A DNA stretch of 64,000 nucleotides. Origin: Paenimyroides tangerinum. Lineage in GTDB: Bacteria; Bacteroidota; Bacteroidia; Flavobacteriales; Flavobacteriaceae. Below, in pieces: positions 37,138 to 45,143 of this stretch (position 1 is its first letter; every line of letters starts with the position of its first letter). The position numbers and the translations under genes are program-made. Location: assembly GCF_003865405.1 (NCBI RefSeq), contig NZ_RQVQ01000005.1:1-64000 (forward strand), read 5' to 3'. The notes under the pieces were generated by a model that ran no database searches, was not told the origin of the DNA, and was given only the letters and a program-made list of their open reading frames with translations.

Positions 37138-37425
37138 TTATTCTGTTAAAATGAATATCATGTTACAAAGCATAACAGCTAATAAAATAACTAACGGAAT
37201 AATAATTAATTCTAGATTTCTTTTATAATGTATTTTATTGAACCAATTAATAGCAAATAATCCCCATATAGTACCTAATGAAACATAAAAGGTATGAGAT
37301 ATGTTTATAAATAACTTATACGGTTGGTAAGGATTTATCCAATAATCAGTAATAGCATATAAGTTGTAAATAGACCATATCCAAAAAACTATAATTGGAA
37401 TAGTTGCCAGTTTAATTTTTAACAT
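37138..37425 (-). CDS. Small membrane protein of unknown function
   Basis: 95 residues with three probable membrane helices (about 5-22, 43-62 and 72-92). No motif is recognised. It lies 17 bases upstream of hemF on the same strand and 3 bases after the 37429 gene, so it is probably cotranscribed with them. The function is unknown; the interplay with haem genes is only positional. Confidence 0.55.
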   Translation of the reverse strand: MLKIKLATIPIIVFWIWSIYNLYAITDYWINPYQPYKLFINISHTFYVSLGTIWGLFAINWFNKIHYKRNLELIIIPLVILLAVMLCNMIFILTE

Positions 37426-37428
37426 AAA

Positions 37429-37788
37429 TTATAATTTCGCCATCTTATTCATAATTTCAAACGAGAACATTTTACTTTCGTTTAAAATAAATTGATATAA
37501 ATGTTTGGCTCTTTCTTTTAATAATTCATTTGGTTGCTTTTTTTCAAAACCGACTAAAATATCAGTAAAGGTTTCCATTTGTTCCCAAGGCCATTCGTTT
37601 TCTATAAATTTCTGAAAGAAAACATTTTCATCTTCGTTTAGAATTTCTTCTTGTGAAAATCCGCTTTCTTCAATGGTTTCCCAAAACAAAGCTTCGTTCC
37701 AATTATCAGGGACAAATGTAATTCCAGATAAACGTTGTAATATGGAATTTAATCTTTGTTGAATTTCGTCTTTTTTACTTGTGAGCAT
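37429..37788 (-). CDS. Hypothetical protein
   Basis: 119 residues, soluble, helical and acidic, without signal peptide or membrane segment. No family is recognised. Trp-rich patches occur (NWNEALFWETIEE, NEWPWEQM). It is followed 3 bases later by the small membrane protein gene and then by hemF. Between it and the RAYT gene lies the REP-like palindrome. Confidence 0.5.
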   Translation of the reverse strand: MLTSKKDEIQQRLNSILQRLSGITFVPDNWNEALFWETIEESGFSQEEILNEDENVFFQKFIENEWPWEQMETFTDILVGFEKKQPNELLKERAKHLYQFILNESKMFSFEIMNKMAKL

Positions 37789-37818
37789 TTTAGTAGTTTT
37801 TAGTTCTCAGCATTTTGT

Positions 37819-37845
37819 CCTGCAAGGTTTTGTAAACCTTGTAGG
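37819..37845. repeat. REP-like palindrome, copy 1
   Basis: CCTGCAAGGTTT, a TGT loop, then AAACCTTGTAGG: a 12-bp stem with one G-T wobble. It is the reverse complement of copy 2 (except in the loop) and lies 34 bases from the RAYT gene end. It contains the GTAG tetranucleotide typical of REPs. Confidence 0.75.
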
Positions 37846-37879
37846 TATTAAAGTTAGCAATAATCTATTATAATTTAAC

Positions 37880-38428
37880 TTATTCAAGTGTATAATTTTC
37901 TATTAGAATTTCAAATTCTATTTGATGTGAACTAATGAAATTTGACTGATTAAAAAACAATTCGAGTACTTTATTTCTTGCAAGTTTAGTTTCTTTATTA
38001 GTTATAAACGCTTGATATGATGAGAATCTATATTTTTCAAAATCTAAATCTAGATGATGGTATGGGTTTTTATGAATATAAATGATTAAGTTTCTTAAAT
38101 AGGTTTCATTTTGAAGTTGTATTCTTTTGAAATGTTTCTCAAATAAACTTCCAGTACGATTTTCTTGTTTATTGAATCCTTTAGCATAAGCATTTAATAC
38201 ATTTGAAAGTTTTTGAATTACTTCATTCTCGTTTAAAATTTTAACTAAAAAATGAAAATGATTATCCATTAAACAATATGCATAAATTTCAAGAACATTT
38301 TCTAATTGTGTTTTTATCTTATTTAAGAAATATTGCTTGTTTTTGTCTGATTTGAAAATATTACAGCCATTTATTCCACGATTATAAATGTGGTAAAAAT
38401 GTTCGTTTTGTAATTTTTCAAGTTTCAC
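37880..38428 (-). CDS. REP-associated tyrosine transposase (RAYT, Y1/IS200-like domain)
   Basis: 182 residues with a HUH motif (MDNHFHFLVKI, about residue 55-65) and the catalytic-Tyr helix YLRNLIIYIHKNP (about 113-125). The protein is a single-domain IS200-like transposase, the type found alone among REP elements. It sits between two inverted REP-like palindromes, 37819-37845 and 38452-38478. It interrupts the haem gene string between hemE and the 37429 gene. The frame is intact; whether it is active is unknown. Confidence 0.9.
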   Translation of the reverse strand: MKLEKLQNEHFYHIYNRGINGCNIFKSDKNKQYFLNKIKTQLENVLEIYAYCLMDNHFHFLVKILNENEVIQKLSNVLNAYAKGFNKQENRTGSLFEKHFKRIQLQNETYLRNLIIYIHKNPYHHLDLDFEKYRFSSYQAFITNKETKLARNKVLELFFNQSNFISSHQIEFEILIENYTLE

Positions 38429-38451
38429 AAATTTTATTTTTAAAAAAGAAT

Positions 38452-38478
38452 CCTACAAGGTTTTTAAAACCTTGCAGG
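38452..38478. repeat. REP-like palindrome, copy 2
   Basis: CCTACAAGGTTT, a TTA loop, then AAACCTTGCAGG. It is in inverted orientation to copy 1, 8 bases after the hemE stop, so it may also end or stabilise the hemE transcript. Confidence 0.75.
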
Positions 38479-38485
38479 ATCAGTC

Positions 38486-39511
38486 CTATTTATTATATTC
38501 TTTCACAGCTTCAATAAATGCTTTCGCGTGATCTACTGGAATATTTGGTAAAATTCCGTGGCCAAGGTTTACCACTAATTTATCTTTTCCGAATTCGTCA
38601 ATCATTTCGTGAACCATTTTCTTGATTGTTGGAATTGGAGAAAGCAATCTTGATGGGTCAAAGTTTCCTTGAAGTGTGATTTCGTTTCCTGCAAACAAAC
38701 GTGCGTTTTTAGGAGAACAAGTCCAATCAACTCCTAAAGCAGATGCTTTTGATTTTGCCATATCGCCTAAGGCAAACCAACATCCTTTTCCGAAAACAAT
38801 AACTTCAGTTTCTTCAGCTAAAGCTTCAACAATTTGGTTGATGTACTTCCAAGAGAATTCCTGATAATCTACCGGAGAAAGCATTCCTCCCCAAGAATCA
38901 AAAATTTGAACAGCATCAACACCAGCTTTTACTTTTTCTTTTAAGTAAGCGATAGTTGTGTCTGTGATTTTTTGTAATAATACGTGAGCAGCTTCTGGTT
39001 GAGAGAAACAAAATCCTTTTGCTTTGTCAAAGCTTTTAGATCCTTGTCCTTCTACAGCATAACAGAAAATAGTCCAAGGTGAACCTGCAAAACCAATTAA
39101 CGGAACTTCATTGTTCAACATTTCTTTGGTAATTTTAATTGCTTCCATTACATAGCCCAAAGTTTCTTCAATATTCGGAACAATTACTTGTTCTACATCT
39201 TGAGCTGTACGAATAGGATTTGGTAACCAAGGTCCAACGTCTTCTTTCATTAGAACTTCAATGTTCATTGCTTGTGGAACTACTAAAATATCGGAAAATA
39301 AAATAGCAGCATCAGACTTTACAATGTTGATAGGTTGAACAGTGATTTCTGCAGCAATTTCTGGCATTCTACAACGTGTAAAGAAATCGTATTTTTCACG
39401 TATTGCACGAAATTCTGGTAAATATCTACCTGCTTGACGCATCATCCAAACTGGAGGTCTTTCAACAGATTCTCCTTTTAAAGCTCTTAGAAATAAATCG
39501 TTTTTTAACAT
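38486..39511 (-). CDS. hemE: Uroporphyrinogen decarboxylase
   Basis: 341 residues. The N-terminal signature [20 protein letters not shown] (with the substrate-binding Arg pair) and [19 protein letters not shown] are diagnostic. It removes four carboxyl groups from uroporphyrinogen III. It follows hemD by 47 bases and ends next to the REP copy 2. Confidence 0.97.
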   Translation of the reverse strand: MLKNDLFLRALKGESVERPPVWMMRQAGRYLPEFRAIREKYDFFTRCRMPEIAAEITVQPINIVKSDAAILFSDILVVPQAMNIEVLMKEDVGPWLPNPIRTAQDVEQVIVPNIEETLGYVMEAIKITKEMLNNEVPLIGFAGSPWTIFCYAVEGQGSKSFDKAKGFCFSQPEAAHVLLQKITDTTIAYLKEKVKAGVDAVQIFDSWGGMLSPVDYQEFSWKYINQIVEALAEETEVIVFGKGCWFALGDMAKSKASALGVDWTCSPKNARLFAGNEITLQGNFDPSRLLSPIPTIKKMVHEMIDEFGKDKLVVNLGHGILPNIPVDHAKAFIEAVKEYNK

Positions 39512-39558
39512 ATCTTCTGTTTGTATTTGCAGCTAATAGCAAAGCTAAAAGCTAAAAT

Positions 39559-40221
39559 CTATTTGTAATAATTAATACATTGTTCTATTACATTTTCAAC
39601 GGTTTGTTGGTTTGCAATAACAATGTTTGTTGTGATTCCTGAAAGTGCCTCGGCAGTTGTAGTGCCTATGCAAAAACAGATTTGGTTTTCGATTTTGTTT
39701 TGGTTTAAGTAACTGTAAACTCCAGACGGACTAAAAAATAAAATAGCATTTACAACTGAATTTATTTTTTCGTGGTTTGGAGTGTTTTCATAAACCAAAT
39801 ATTCATCATATATAATGTTTGCTTTTTGCATTGCAATAGGCAAAACGTTACGTCTTAAATTTCCTGCAAAAAAAGCAATATGATTTTTATTGAATTTGTT
39901 TTGAATAATAGGAGCGAGGTCGCTAGCATATTCTTCAGATTCTAAAACCGTAAAACCATTGTCTTCTAAAAGTTTTTTGGTTTTAGATCCAACACAAATT
40001 GCAGGTGTTTGTTTTAATTCATTAAGTGTTTCACTTTCTAAAACGCTTTTTACACCGTTTTGTGAAGTGAAAAGTAATAAATCAGGTTTGTTTTTTATTT
40101 GAAATGAAATCGATTTTATTTTAATGAAATCAGCTTCATCAACTGAAAAATCTGCATTCAACAAAAGTTCCTTTTGATTGCTCTTTAGTTTTTTTGTCGA
40201 TAAAATGCTGATGTTTTTCAT
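39559..40221 (-). CDS. hemD: Uroporphyrinogen-III synthase
   Basis: 220 residues, a divergent two-lobed fold typical of HemD. FTSQNGVKSVLES-like text (about 52), ICVGSKTKKLLEDNGF (about 76) and FFSPSGVYSYLNQN (about 168) match the weakly conserved family motifs. It cyclises hydroxymethylbilane with D-ring inversion. Position after hemC with a 1-base gap makes the call secure. Confidence 0.9.
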   Translation of the reverse strand: MKNISILSTKKLKSNQKELLLNADFSVDEADFIKIKSISFQIKNKPDLLLFTSQNGVKSVLESETLNELKQTPAICVGSKTKKLLEDNGFTVLESEEYASDLAPIIQNKFNKNHIAFFAGNLRRNVLPIAMQKANIIYDEYLVYENTPNHEKINSVVNAILFFSPSGVYSYLNQNKIENQICFCIGTTTAEALSGITTNIVIANQQTVENVIEQCINYYK

Positions 40222-40222
40222 T

Positions 40223-41146
40223 TTATTTTTTTAATTGACTGCGTAATTCTTCCATTAATTGAGCTCCTCCTTTTTCTAAAATTTCTTTAGCAGCGAAGAA
40301 TCCTAATTTTTTCCATTCAATCAATGGAACTGTTTTTTCTACTTCAAACTTTTGTTTTCCGTCTAAAGAAAACAAAGCTCCTTTGAAATACATCGTATCA
40401 TCTTTCTCGTTGTATTTTGCAATAGCTCCGATTGGTGCTGTACATCCACCTTCTAATGTACGTAAAAACTGACGTTCAATGTAAGTTGCGATTTCTGTTT
40501 CTAGATGATTTAGTTGTCCAACTGCATCCAAAACATATTCATCATCTTGCATCGCAACAACTAACATCGCACCTTGAGCAGGAGCAGGAATCATCCAATC
40601 TAAATCAATAAATTCAGAAGGTTTTAAATTGATTCTTTCCAATCCAGCAGCGGCAAAAATAGCTCCGTTCCAGTTGTTGTCTTTTAATTTTTGCATACGG
40701 GTGTTTACGTTTCCACGTAAATCTTCAACTAAATGCGTTGGGTATTTGTTAAGCCATTGCGCTTTTCTTCTTAAACTTCCAGAAGCAATTGTTCCGTTTT
40801 CGTTTAAGAAATCAAAATTCCCTTTGTGAACTAAAATGTCTAAAGTATTGGCTCTTTCCAAAACAGCTGCCTGAATAATCCCTTGAGGTAAAGCTGTAGG
40901 AACATCTTTCATTGAATGAACTGCAATATCAACTTTTCCGTTAATCATTGCAACATCTAATGTTTTTGTGAAAATTCCTGTAATTCCTAATTCATATAAA
41001 GGTTTATCAAGAATAATATCTCCGTCAGATTTAACTGCGATAATTTCTGTTTTATAACCTAAATCGTTTAATTTTTTTTGTACAGTATGCGCTTGCCAAA
41101 GTGCTAATTCGCTATCGCGCGTACCAATTCGTATAACTTTACTCAT
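40223..41146 (-). CDS. hemC: Porphobilinogen deaminase (hydroxymethylbilane synthase)
   Basis: 307 residues. IRIGTRDSELALWQAHTVQ at the start, VHSMKDVPT in the middle and the cofactor-binding Cys in LEGGCTAPIGA (about residue 240) are all present; the latter attaches the dipyrromethane cofactor. It joins four porphobilinogens. It overlaps the hemA stop by 8 bases. Confidence 0.97.
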   Translation of the reverse strand: MSKVIRIGTRDSELALWQAHTVQKKLNDLGYKTEIIAVKSDGDIILDKPLYELGITGIFTKTLDVAMINGKVDIAVHSMKDVPTALPQGIIQAAVLERANTLDILVHKGNFDFLNENGTIASGSLRRKAQWLNKYPTHLVEDLRGNVNTRMQKLKDNNWNGAIFAAAGLERINLKPSEFIDLDWMIPAPAQGAMLVVAMQDDEYVLDAVGQLNHLETEIATYIERQFLRTLEGGCTAPIGAIAKYNEKDDTMYFKGALFSLDGKQKFEVEKTVPLIEWKKLGFFAAKEILEKGGAQLMEELRSQLKK

Positions 41147-42398
41147 TTTTAGCAGTTTCTAATTGGAACACTTTTTCAATCCATTCAATACTATTTTCGA
41201 TTTCAGTTTCTTCACTTTTTAAGTGATTTGCGAAATGTGTCGTAATTTTTTGAATGATTCTACTACTTATTAAATCGGCTTGTTCTTCGTTGAAATCAAC
41301 AATTTTCTTTTTCTGATAATTCAGTTCATTAGATTTGATTTCTTCAAGCTTTGCTTTTAAGGCGTGAATCGTAGGAGCGAATTTTCTTGCTTGTGTCCAA
41401 GTAATGAATTCTTCTTTTATTTCTTCGATGATTGCCATTGCTTGCGGAACGTATTGTTTACGTTTTTCAAGGGTATCATCTGTCATTTGAGATAATTGGT
41501 CAAGGTGAATTAATTCAACACCTTCTAATTCCAAAACATTGTCATTAACATTTTTTGGAATCGATAAATCTAAAATTAAAATAGGTTTCTTTAAATTTAA
41601 GATTTCTTTATCTATGGTAGGATTTTGTGCGCCAGTTGCAACTATTAAAACATCAGCTTTCTGAATCTCTGCTTGTAAATCTGCATAATCTTTTACGATT
41701 AAATTAAATTTACCTGCGATTTTCTGAGCTTTATCCTTTGTGCGATTTATCAAAGTAATTTGATTATTCTTAGTGTGTTTTACTAAATTCTCGCACGTAT
41801 TTCGACCGATTTTTCCTGTTCCGAAAAGTAAAATATTCTTATCGCTAATGTTTTCAACGTTGTTCATTATATATTGAACAGACGCAAACGAAACTGAAGT
41901 TGCACCAGTGCTAATTTCTGTTTCATTCTTAATGCGTTTACTAGCTTGGATAACAGCGTTTACTAATCTTTCGAAATAATTTGTAGTTAAACCTTTTTCT
42001 CGGGCATCAGTGAATCCAGTCTTTACTTGGCTGATGATTTCAAAATCACCTAAAATTTGACTATCCATTCCTGTTCCTACTTTGAAAAGGTGAGAGATAG
42101 CTTCGTTGTTTTTGTGCACGTAAGCAACACGCTGAAAATCTTCAACGGTTCCATTACTATATTCACATAATAAACTGATTAATTGAAAAGGATGTTCTGC
42201 AAATCCATACAATTCAGTACGGTTGCAGGTAGAAATAGCAATCATAGATTCAATTCCATTACATTTAGCTTGCTCAAGCAATTGAGATTTTGCTTGTTCT
42301 GTTAAACTAAATTTCCCTCTTGTTTCGGCATCTGCCTTTTTGTAATTCAATCCAACTACATAAAAATGCGTATGCTTCATTTTGTTGTTTTCTTCCAT
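41139..42398 (-). CDS. hemA: Glutamyl-tRNA reductase
   Basis: 419 residues from the chosen ATG. The catalytic Cys lies in ISTCNRTELYGF, the NADPH loop in FGTGKIGRNTCENL, and the C-terminal dimerisation domain follows. It makes glutamate-1-semialdehyde, the first committed step of C5 haem synthesis. An upstream ATG at 42425 would add nine residues, but that codon is the -7 element (42425-42432), so it cannot be in the transcript. A shorter start at 42380 (MKHTHF) is possible. The next pathway gene, hemL, is not in the window. Confidence 0.93.
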   Translation of the reverse strand: MEENNKMKHTHFYVVGLNYKKADAETRGKFSLTEQAKSQLLEQAKCNGIESMIAISTCNRTELYGFAEHPFQLISLLCEYSNGTVEDFQRVAYVHKNNEAISHLFKVGTGMDSQILGDFEIISQVKTGFTDAREKGLTTNYFERLVNAVIQASKRIKNETEISTGATSVSFASVQYIMNNVENISDKNILLFGTGKIGRNTCENLVKHTKNNQITLINRTKDKAQKIAGKFNLIVKDYADLQAEIQKADVLIVATGAQNPTIDKEILNLKKPILILDLSIPKNVNDNVLELEGVELIHLDQLSQMTDDTLEKRKQYVPQAMAIIEEIKEEFITWTQARKFAPTIHALKAKLEEIKSNELNYQKKKIVDFNEEQADLISSRIIQKITTHFANHLKSEETEIENSIEWIEKVFQLETAKNE

Positions 42399-42424
42399 TC
42401 TTACTAATCCTAATAAAAAGTACA

Positions 42425-42456
42425 CAAAGTTAAGACAACTAAATGTATAAAAACAA
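42425..42456 (-). promoter_or_regulatory. Promoter of hemA
   Basis: Minus strand: TTG (42456-42454), 21-base gap, TAACTTTG (42432-42425). Matches the Bacteroidota consensus within the accepted spacing. The TTG is the end of a TAGCGTTG box. Confidence 0.7.
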
Positions 42457-42461
42457 CGCTA
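42446..42461. repeat. 16-bp direct repeat, copy 1 (TAGCGTT box 1)
   Basis: TATAAAAACAACGCTA, identical at all 16 bases to 42615-42630. On the minus strand its TAGCGTTG end supplies the hemA -33 element. Candidate operator. Confidence 0.7.
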
Positions 42462-42501
42462 GAAGGACTAATTTTATCGGTTGTTGATTTTATGTTTTTT
42501 T

Positions 42502-42508
42502 TAGCGTT
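42502..42508 (+). promoter_or_regulatory. TAGCGTT box 2, at the araC -33 position
   Basis: TAGCGTT on the plus strand, inverted relative to boxes 1 and 3. With the following base it covers TTA, the -33 equivalent, 18 bases before TATTTTTG. Confidence 0.55.
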
Positions 42509-42535
42509 AGATTTGACGTAAAATATCTATTTTTG
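42507..42535 (+). promoter_or_regulatory. Promoter of the AraC-family gene
   Basis: TTA (42507-42509), 18 bases, TATTTTTG (42528-42535). The -7 is exact and the -33 is one base off TTG. A weak -33 in a box is consistent with activator-dependent transcription; that is inference. It predicts a leader of about 90 bases. Confidence 0.5.
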
Positions 42536-42614
42536 TAGTGTTTATGTATTCTTTGAATGAAATAATTTAGATTAATTCTAAATAAATATTCTCTATACAA
42601 AGATTTGTTAAATC

Positions 42615-42630
42615 TATAAAAACAACGCTA
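42615..42630. repeat. 16-bp direct repeat, copy 2 (TAGCGTT box 3)
   Basis: Exact copy of 42446-42461, ending on the first base of the araC start codon. Position in the leader suggests either an autoregulatory site or a chance translational-leader match. Confidence 0.65.
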
Positions 42631-43499
42631 TGAGTTCAAAGGAAAAAATAATTCTAGAAGACGATTTTGTTTGTCTTCGTTTTAAGAATGATGCTGTAAA
42701 TGAAGTGGTTGTTGAAAAAGAGCAGCCTCACGGAATTATGCAGTTTCATTTTTGTTTGAAAGGAAATGCAACTTTCTATTTCAATAAAGGAACTTATGAG
42801 ATGAAATTACCAGAAGAAAAGGGGTTAATCTTGTATAATCCGCAACGTTCTTTACCTTATCATATTAAAGTTGATAAAAATTCGTGGGTTATTTCTGTTT
42901 TGATTTCCGTAAAAAAATTTCATTCTTTGTTCTCTACAGAAGCGGAGTTTATTCCATTCTTGAATAATGAAAATCGCGATAAAAAACATTATTCAGAAGT
43001 TCAGTTATCTCCATCAATAGCGATTGTTTTAAATCAGATTATGAATTTTCATTTGAATCCGATGGTTCAGAAAATTTATTACAAAGCTAAAGTTTATGAA
43101 TTATTAAGTTTGTTGTTCAATACAAACGAAAATGAAGATGGCGAAAATTGTCCGTTTAGAGCTGATGAAGATAATGTAATCCGAATCAAACAAGCAAAAG
43201 ATATTTTAATTCGTAATATGGTTGAACCACCAACTTTACAAGAATTAGCAGATGAAGTTGGATTAAATCTAAAAAAACTAAAACAAGGTTTTAAACAGAT
43301 TTACGGAGAAACGGTTTATGGATTTTTGTTTGATTATAAGATGGATTTCGCTAGAAAACTTTTAGATAGCGGAACGTATAACGTTAACGAAGTTGGGATT
43401 AAAGTAGGATATAGTACAGCGAGTCATTTTATTGCGGCTTTTAAAAAGAAATACGGAACAACTCCAAAAAAATACTTGATGTCGATTAATATGAATTAA
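42630..43499 (+). CDS. AraC-family transcriptional regulator
   Basis: 289 residues. The N-terminal about 160 residues are a beta-rich sensing region and the C-terminal about 100 residues are two helix-turn-helix motifs (LQELADEVGLNLKKLKQGFKQ and the canonical last part VNEVGIKVGYSTASHFIAAFKKKYGTTPKKY). It is divergent from hemA and upstream of hemH on the same strand, so a role in haem or iron control, as in PchR-type regulators, is plausible. No ligand motif is identifiable. The leader contains box 3. Confidence 0.88.
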   Translation: MSSKEKIILEDDFVCLRFKNDAVNEVVVEKEQPHGIMQFHFCLKGNATFYFNKGTYEMKLPEEKGLILYNPQRSLPYHIKVDKNSWVISVLISVKKFHSLFSTEAEFIPFLNNENRDKKHYSEVQLSPSIAIVLNQIMNFHLNPMVQKIYYKAKVYELLSLLFNTNENEDGENCPFRADEDNVIRIKQAKDILIRNMVEPPTLQELADEVGLNLKKLKQGFKQIYGETVYGFLFDYKMDFARKLLDSGTYNVNEVGIKVGYSTASHFIAAFKKKYGTTPKKYLMSINMN

Positions 43500-43558
43500 A
43501 TCGATTTTAGAATAGATAAAAATTATAAAAATTTAAATTTAAATAGAACAAAGCGTAA

Positions 43559-43566
43559 TACCTTTG
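43559..43566 (+). promoter_or_regulatory. -7 promoter element of hemH
   Basis: TACCTTTG matches TAnnTTTG, 15 bases before hemH. No clear -33. The gap is 82 bases and otherwise AT-rich. Confidence 0.4.
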
Positions 43567-43581
43567 TGAAAAATAAAGAAG

Positions 43582-44598
43582 ATGAAGGGAGTTTTATTAG
43601 TAAATCTTGGTTCACCAGATAGTCCAGAACCTAAAGATGTTAAACCATATTTAGACGAGTTTTTAATGGATAAATATGTAATTGACGTTCCGTTTTTATT
43701 GAGAGCATTCTTAGTAAGAGGAATAATTTTACGTAAAAGACCAGAAGAATCTGCTCACGCTTACAAAAAAATATGGACAGATGAAGGTTCTCCATTAATC
43801 GTTCTTTCTGAAAGAATGCATAAAAAAGTGAAACCTTTGGTTGACGTTCCGGTTGCTTTAGCAATGCGTTATGGAAGTATGACTATTGAAAAAGGTTTAC
43901 AAGAATTGCATGAACAAGGTGTTACAGATGTGATGTTGCTTCCTTTGTATCCACAATATGCAATGGCTTCGACTTTAACAATTGAAGTTTTGGCAGAGAA
44001 AATTCGTAAGAAAAGTTTCCCGAATATGAAACTTACCAATTTTCCTGCGTTTTATAACAAACCTGGTTTTATCAGAGTTTTATCAGAATCAATTAAAAAA
44101 CATTTAGAAGGTTTCAATTATGATCAATTGGTTTTTTCGTATCACGGAATTCCAGAAAGACATATTCGTAAAACCGATGTAACCAAATCACATTGTAAAA
44201 TTGATGGTTCTTGTTGCGCAACTGCTTCGGAAGCGCACGCATTTTGTTACCGTCATCAATGTTATGAAACGACACGTTTGGTTGCAGAATATTTGCAGTT
44301 GCCAAAAGAAAGTTATACCTTAACTTTTCAATCGCGCTTGGCTGGTGATAAATGGTTAGAGCCATATACCGATGTTGAAATTGACAATATGCCAGCAAAA
44401 GGAATTAAGAAAATTGCTGTTGTAACTCCTGCTTTTGTTACTGATTGTTTAGAAACTTTAGAAGAAATTGCAATGCGTGCTAATGAAGATTTTAAAGAAA
44501 ACGGAGGCGAAGAATTTTTAGCTATTCCGTGTTTGAATGATGATGACGAATGGTGCGAAGTTGTTGCCGATTGGATTAAAGATTGGGTTAAAAACTAA
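43582..44598 (+). CDS. hemH: Ferrochelatase
   Basis: 338 residues. It starts MKGVLLVNLGSPDSPEP, typical of HemH. The catalytic His lies in FSYHGIPERHIRK (about 190-202) and the Glu in ETLEEIAMRANEDF. It has an extra Cys-rich segment (CKIDGSCCATASEAHAFCYRHQC) resembling the insertions reported in [2Fe-2S]-containing or Bacteroidota ferrochelatases; a cluster is possible, not shown. It inserts Fe2+ into the porphyrin. It is followed after 5 bases by the hemJ-like gene. Confidence 0.95.
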   Translation: MKGVLLVNLGSPDSPEPKDVKPYLDEFLMDKYVIDVPFLLRAFLVRGIILRKRPEESAHAYKKIWTDEGSPLIVLSERMHKKVKPLVDVPVALAMRYGSMTIEKGLQELHEQGVTDVMLLPLYPQYAMASTLTIEVLAEKIRKKSFPNMKLTNFPAFYNKPGFIRVLSESIKKHLEGFNYDQLVFSYHGIPERHIRKTDVTKSHCKIDGSCCATASEAHAFCYRHQCYETTRLVAEYLQLPKESYTLTFQSRLAGDKWLEPYTDVEIDNMPAKGIKKIAVVTPAFVTDCLETLEEIAMRANEDFKENGGEEFLAIPCLNDDDEWCEVVADWIKDWVKN

Positions 44599-44603
44599 TA
44601 TTT

Positions 44604-45143
44604 ATGTATTTATACTTAAAAGCTTTACATATCATATTTATCGTATGTTGGTTTGCCGGACTTTTTTATATTGTTCGGCTTTTTGTGTATTATGCCGAAG
44701 CACAAACAAAAGAAGCTTTAGAACGTTCGATTTTGACTAAACAATTGGCTTTAATGACCAATCGATTGTGGTTTATCATTACTTGGCCAGCTGCTATTTT
44801 AGCTACGATTTTTGGAATCTGGATGTTGTTTGAAAATCCGTTTTTGTTACAACAACCTTGGATGCACGTAAAATTACTTTTTGTTGTTTTATTATGGATT
44901 TATCACATCAAATGCCATCAATTTGTAAAGCAGGTTGAAAATGATACACTGAAAAAATCAAATTCTTTTTTTAGAATTTGGAACGAAGGTGCGACAATAA
45001 TCCTTTTTTCTGTTGTTTTTTTAGTAATTTTAAAAAGCGCTTTCAATTGGATTTTCGGCGTTGTTGGAATCATTGTTTTTTCAATGCTTTTGATGATGGG
45101 ATATAAACTCTACAAAAGAATAAGAGAACGCAAAAAGAATTAA
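44604..45143 (+). CDS. hemJ: HemJ-like protoporphyrinogen IX oxidase (CopD/UPF0093 family)
   Basis: 179 residues, four to five membrane helices. YLYLKALHIIFIVCWFAGLFY with the conserved His near residue 9, VRLFVYYAEA and MHVKLLFVVLLWIYHIKCH match the HemJ group. It would oxidise protoporphyrinogen IX in the membrane, the step just before ferrochelatase, and so its location 5 bases after hemH fits. Annotation tools often call it CopD family, so the assignment is good but not certain. It overlaps the next gene by one base. Confidence 0.8.
   Translation: MYLYLKALHIIFIVCWFAGLFYIVRLFVYYAEAQTKEALERSILTKQLALMTNRLWFIITWPAAILATIFGIWMLFENPFLLQQPWMHVKLLFVVLLWIYHIKCHQFVKQVENDTLKKSNSFFRIWNEGATIILFSVVFLVILKSAFNWIFGVVGIIVFSMLLMMGYKLYKRIRERKKN

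Noticed and set aside
39528..39560. AAAGCTAAAAGCTAAAA-like short direct repeat between hemE and hemD
   Set aside because: Low-complexity AT-rich text, two short units only; no further copies.
42426..42629. Riboswitch or tRNA-like structure in the hemA leader
   Set aside because: No conserved helices or T-box-like sequence seen; the repeat and promoters account for the conserved text.
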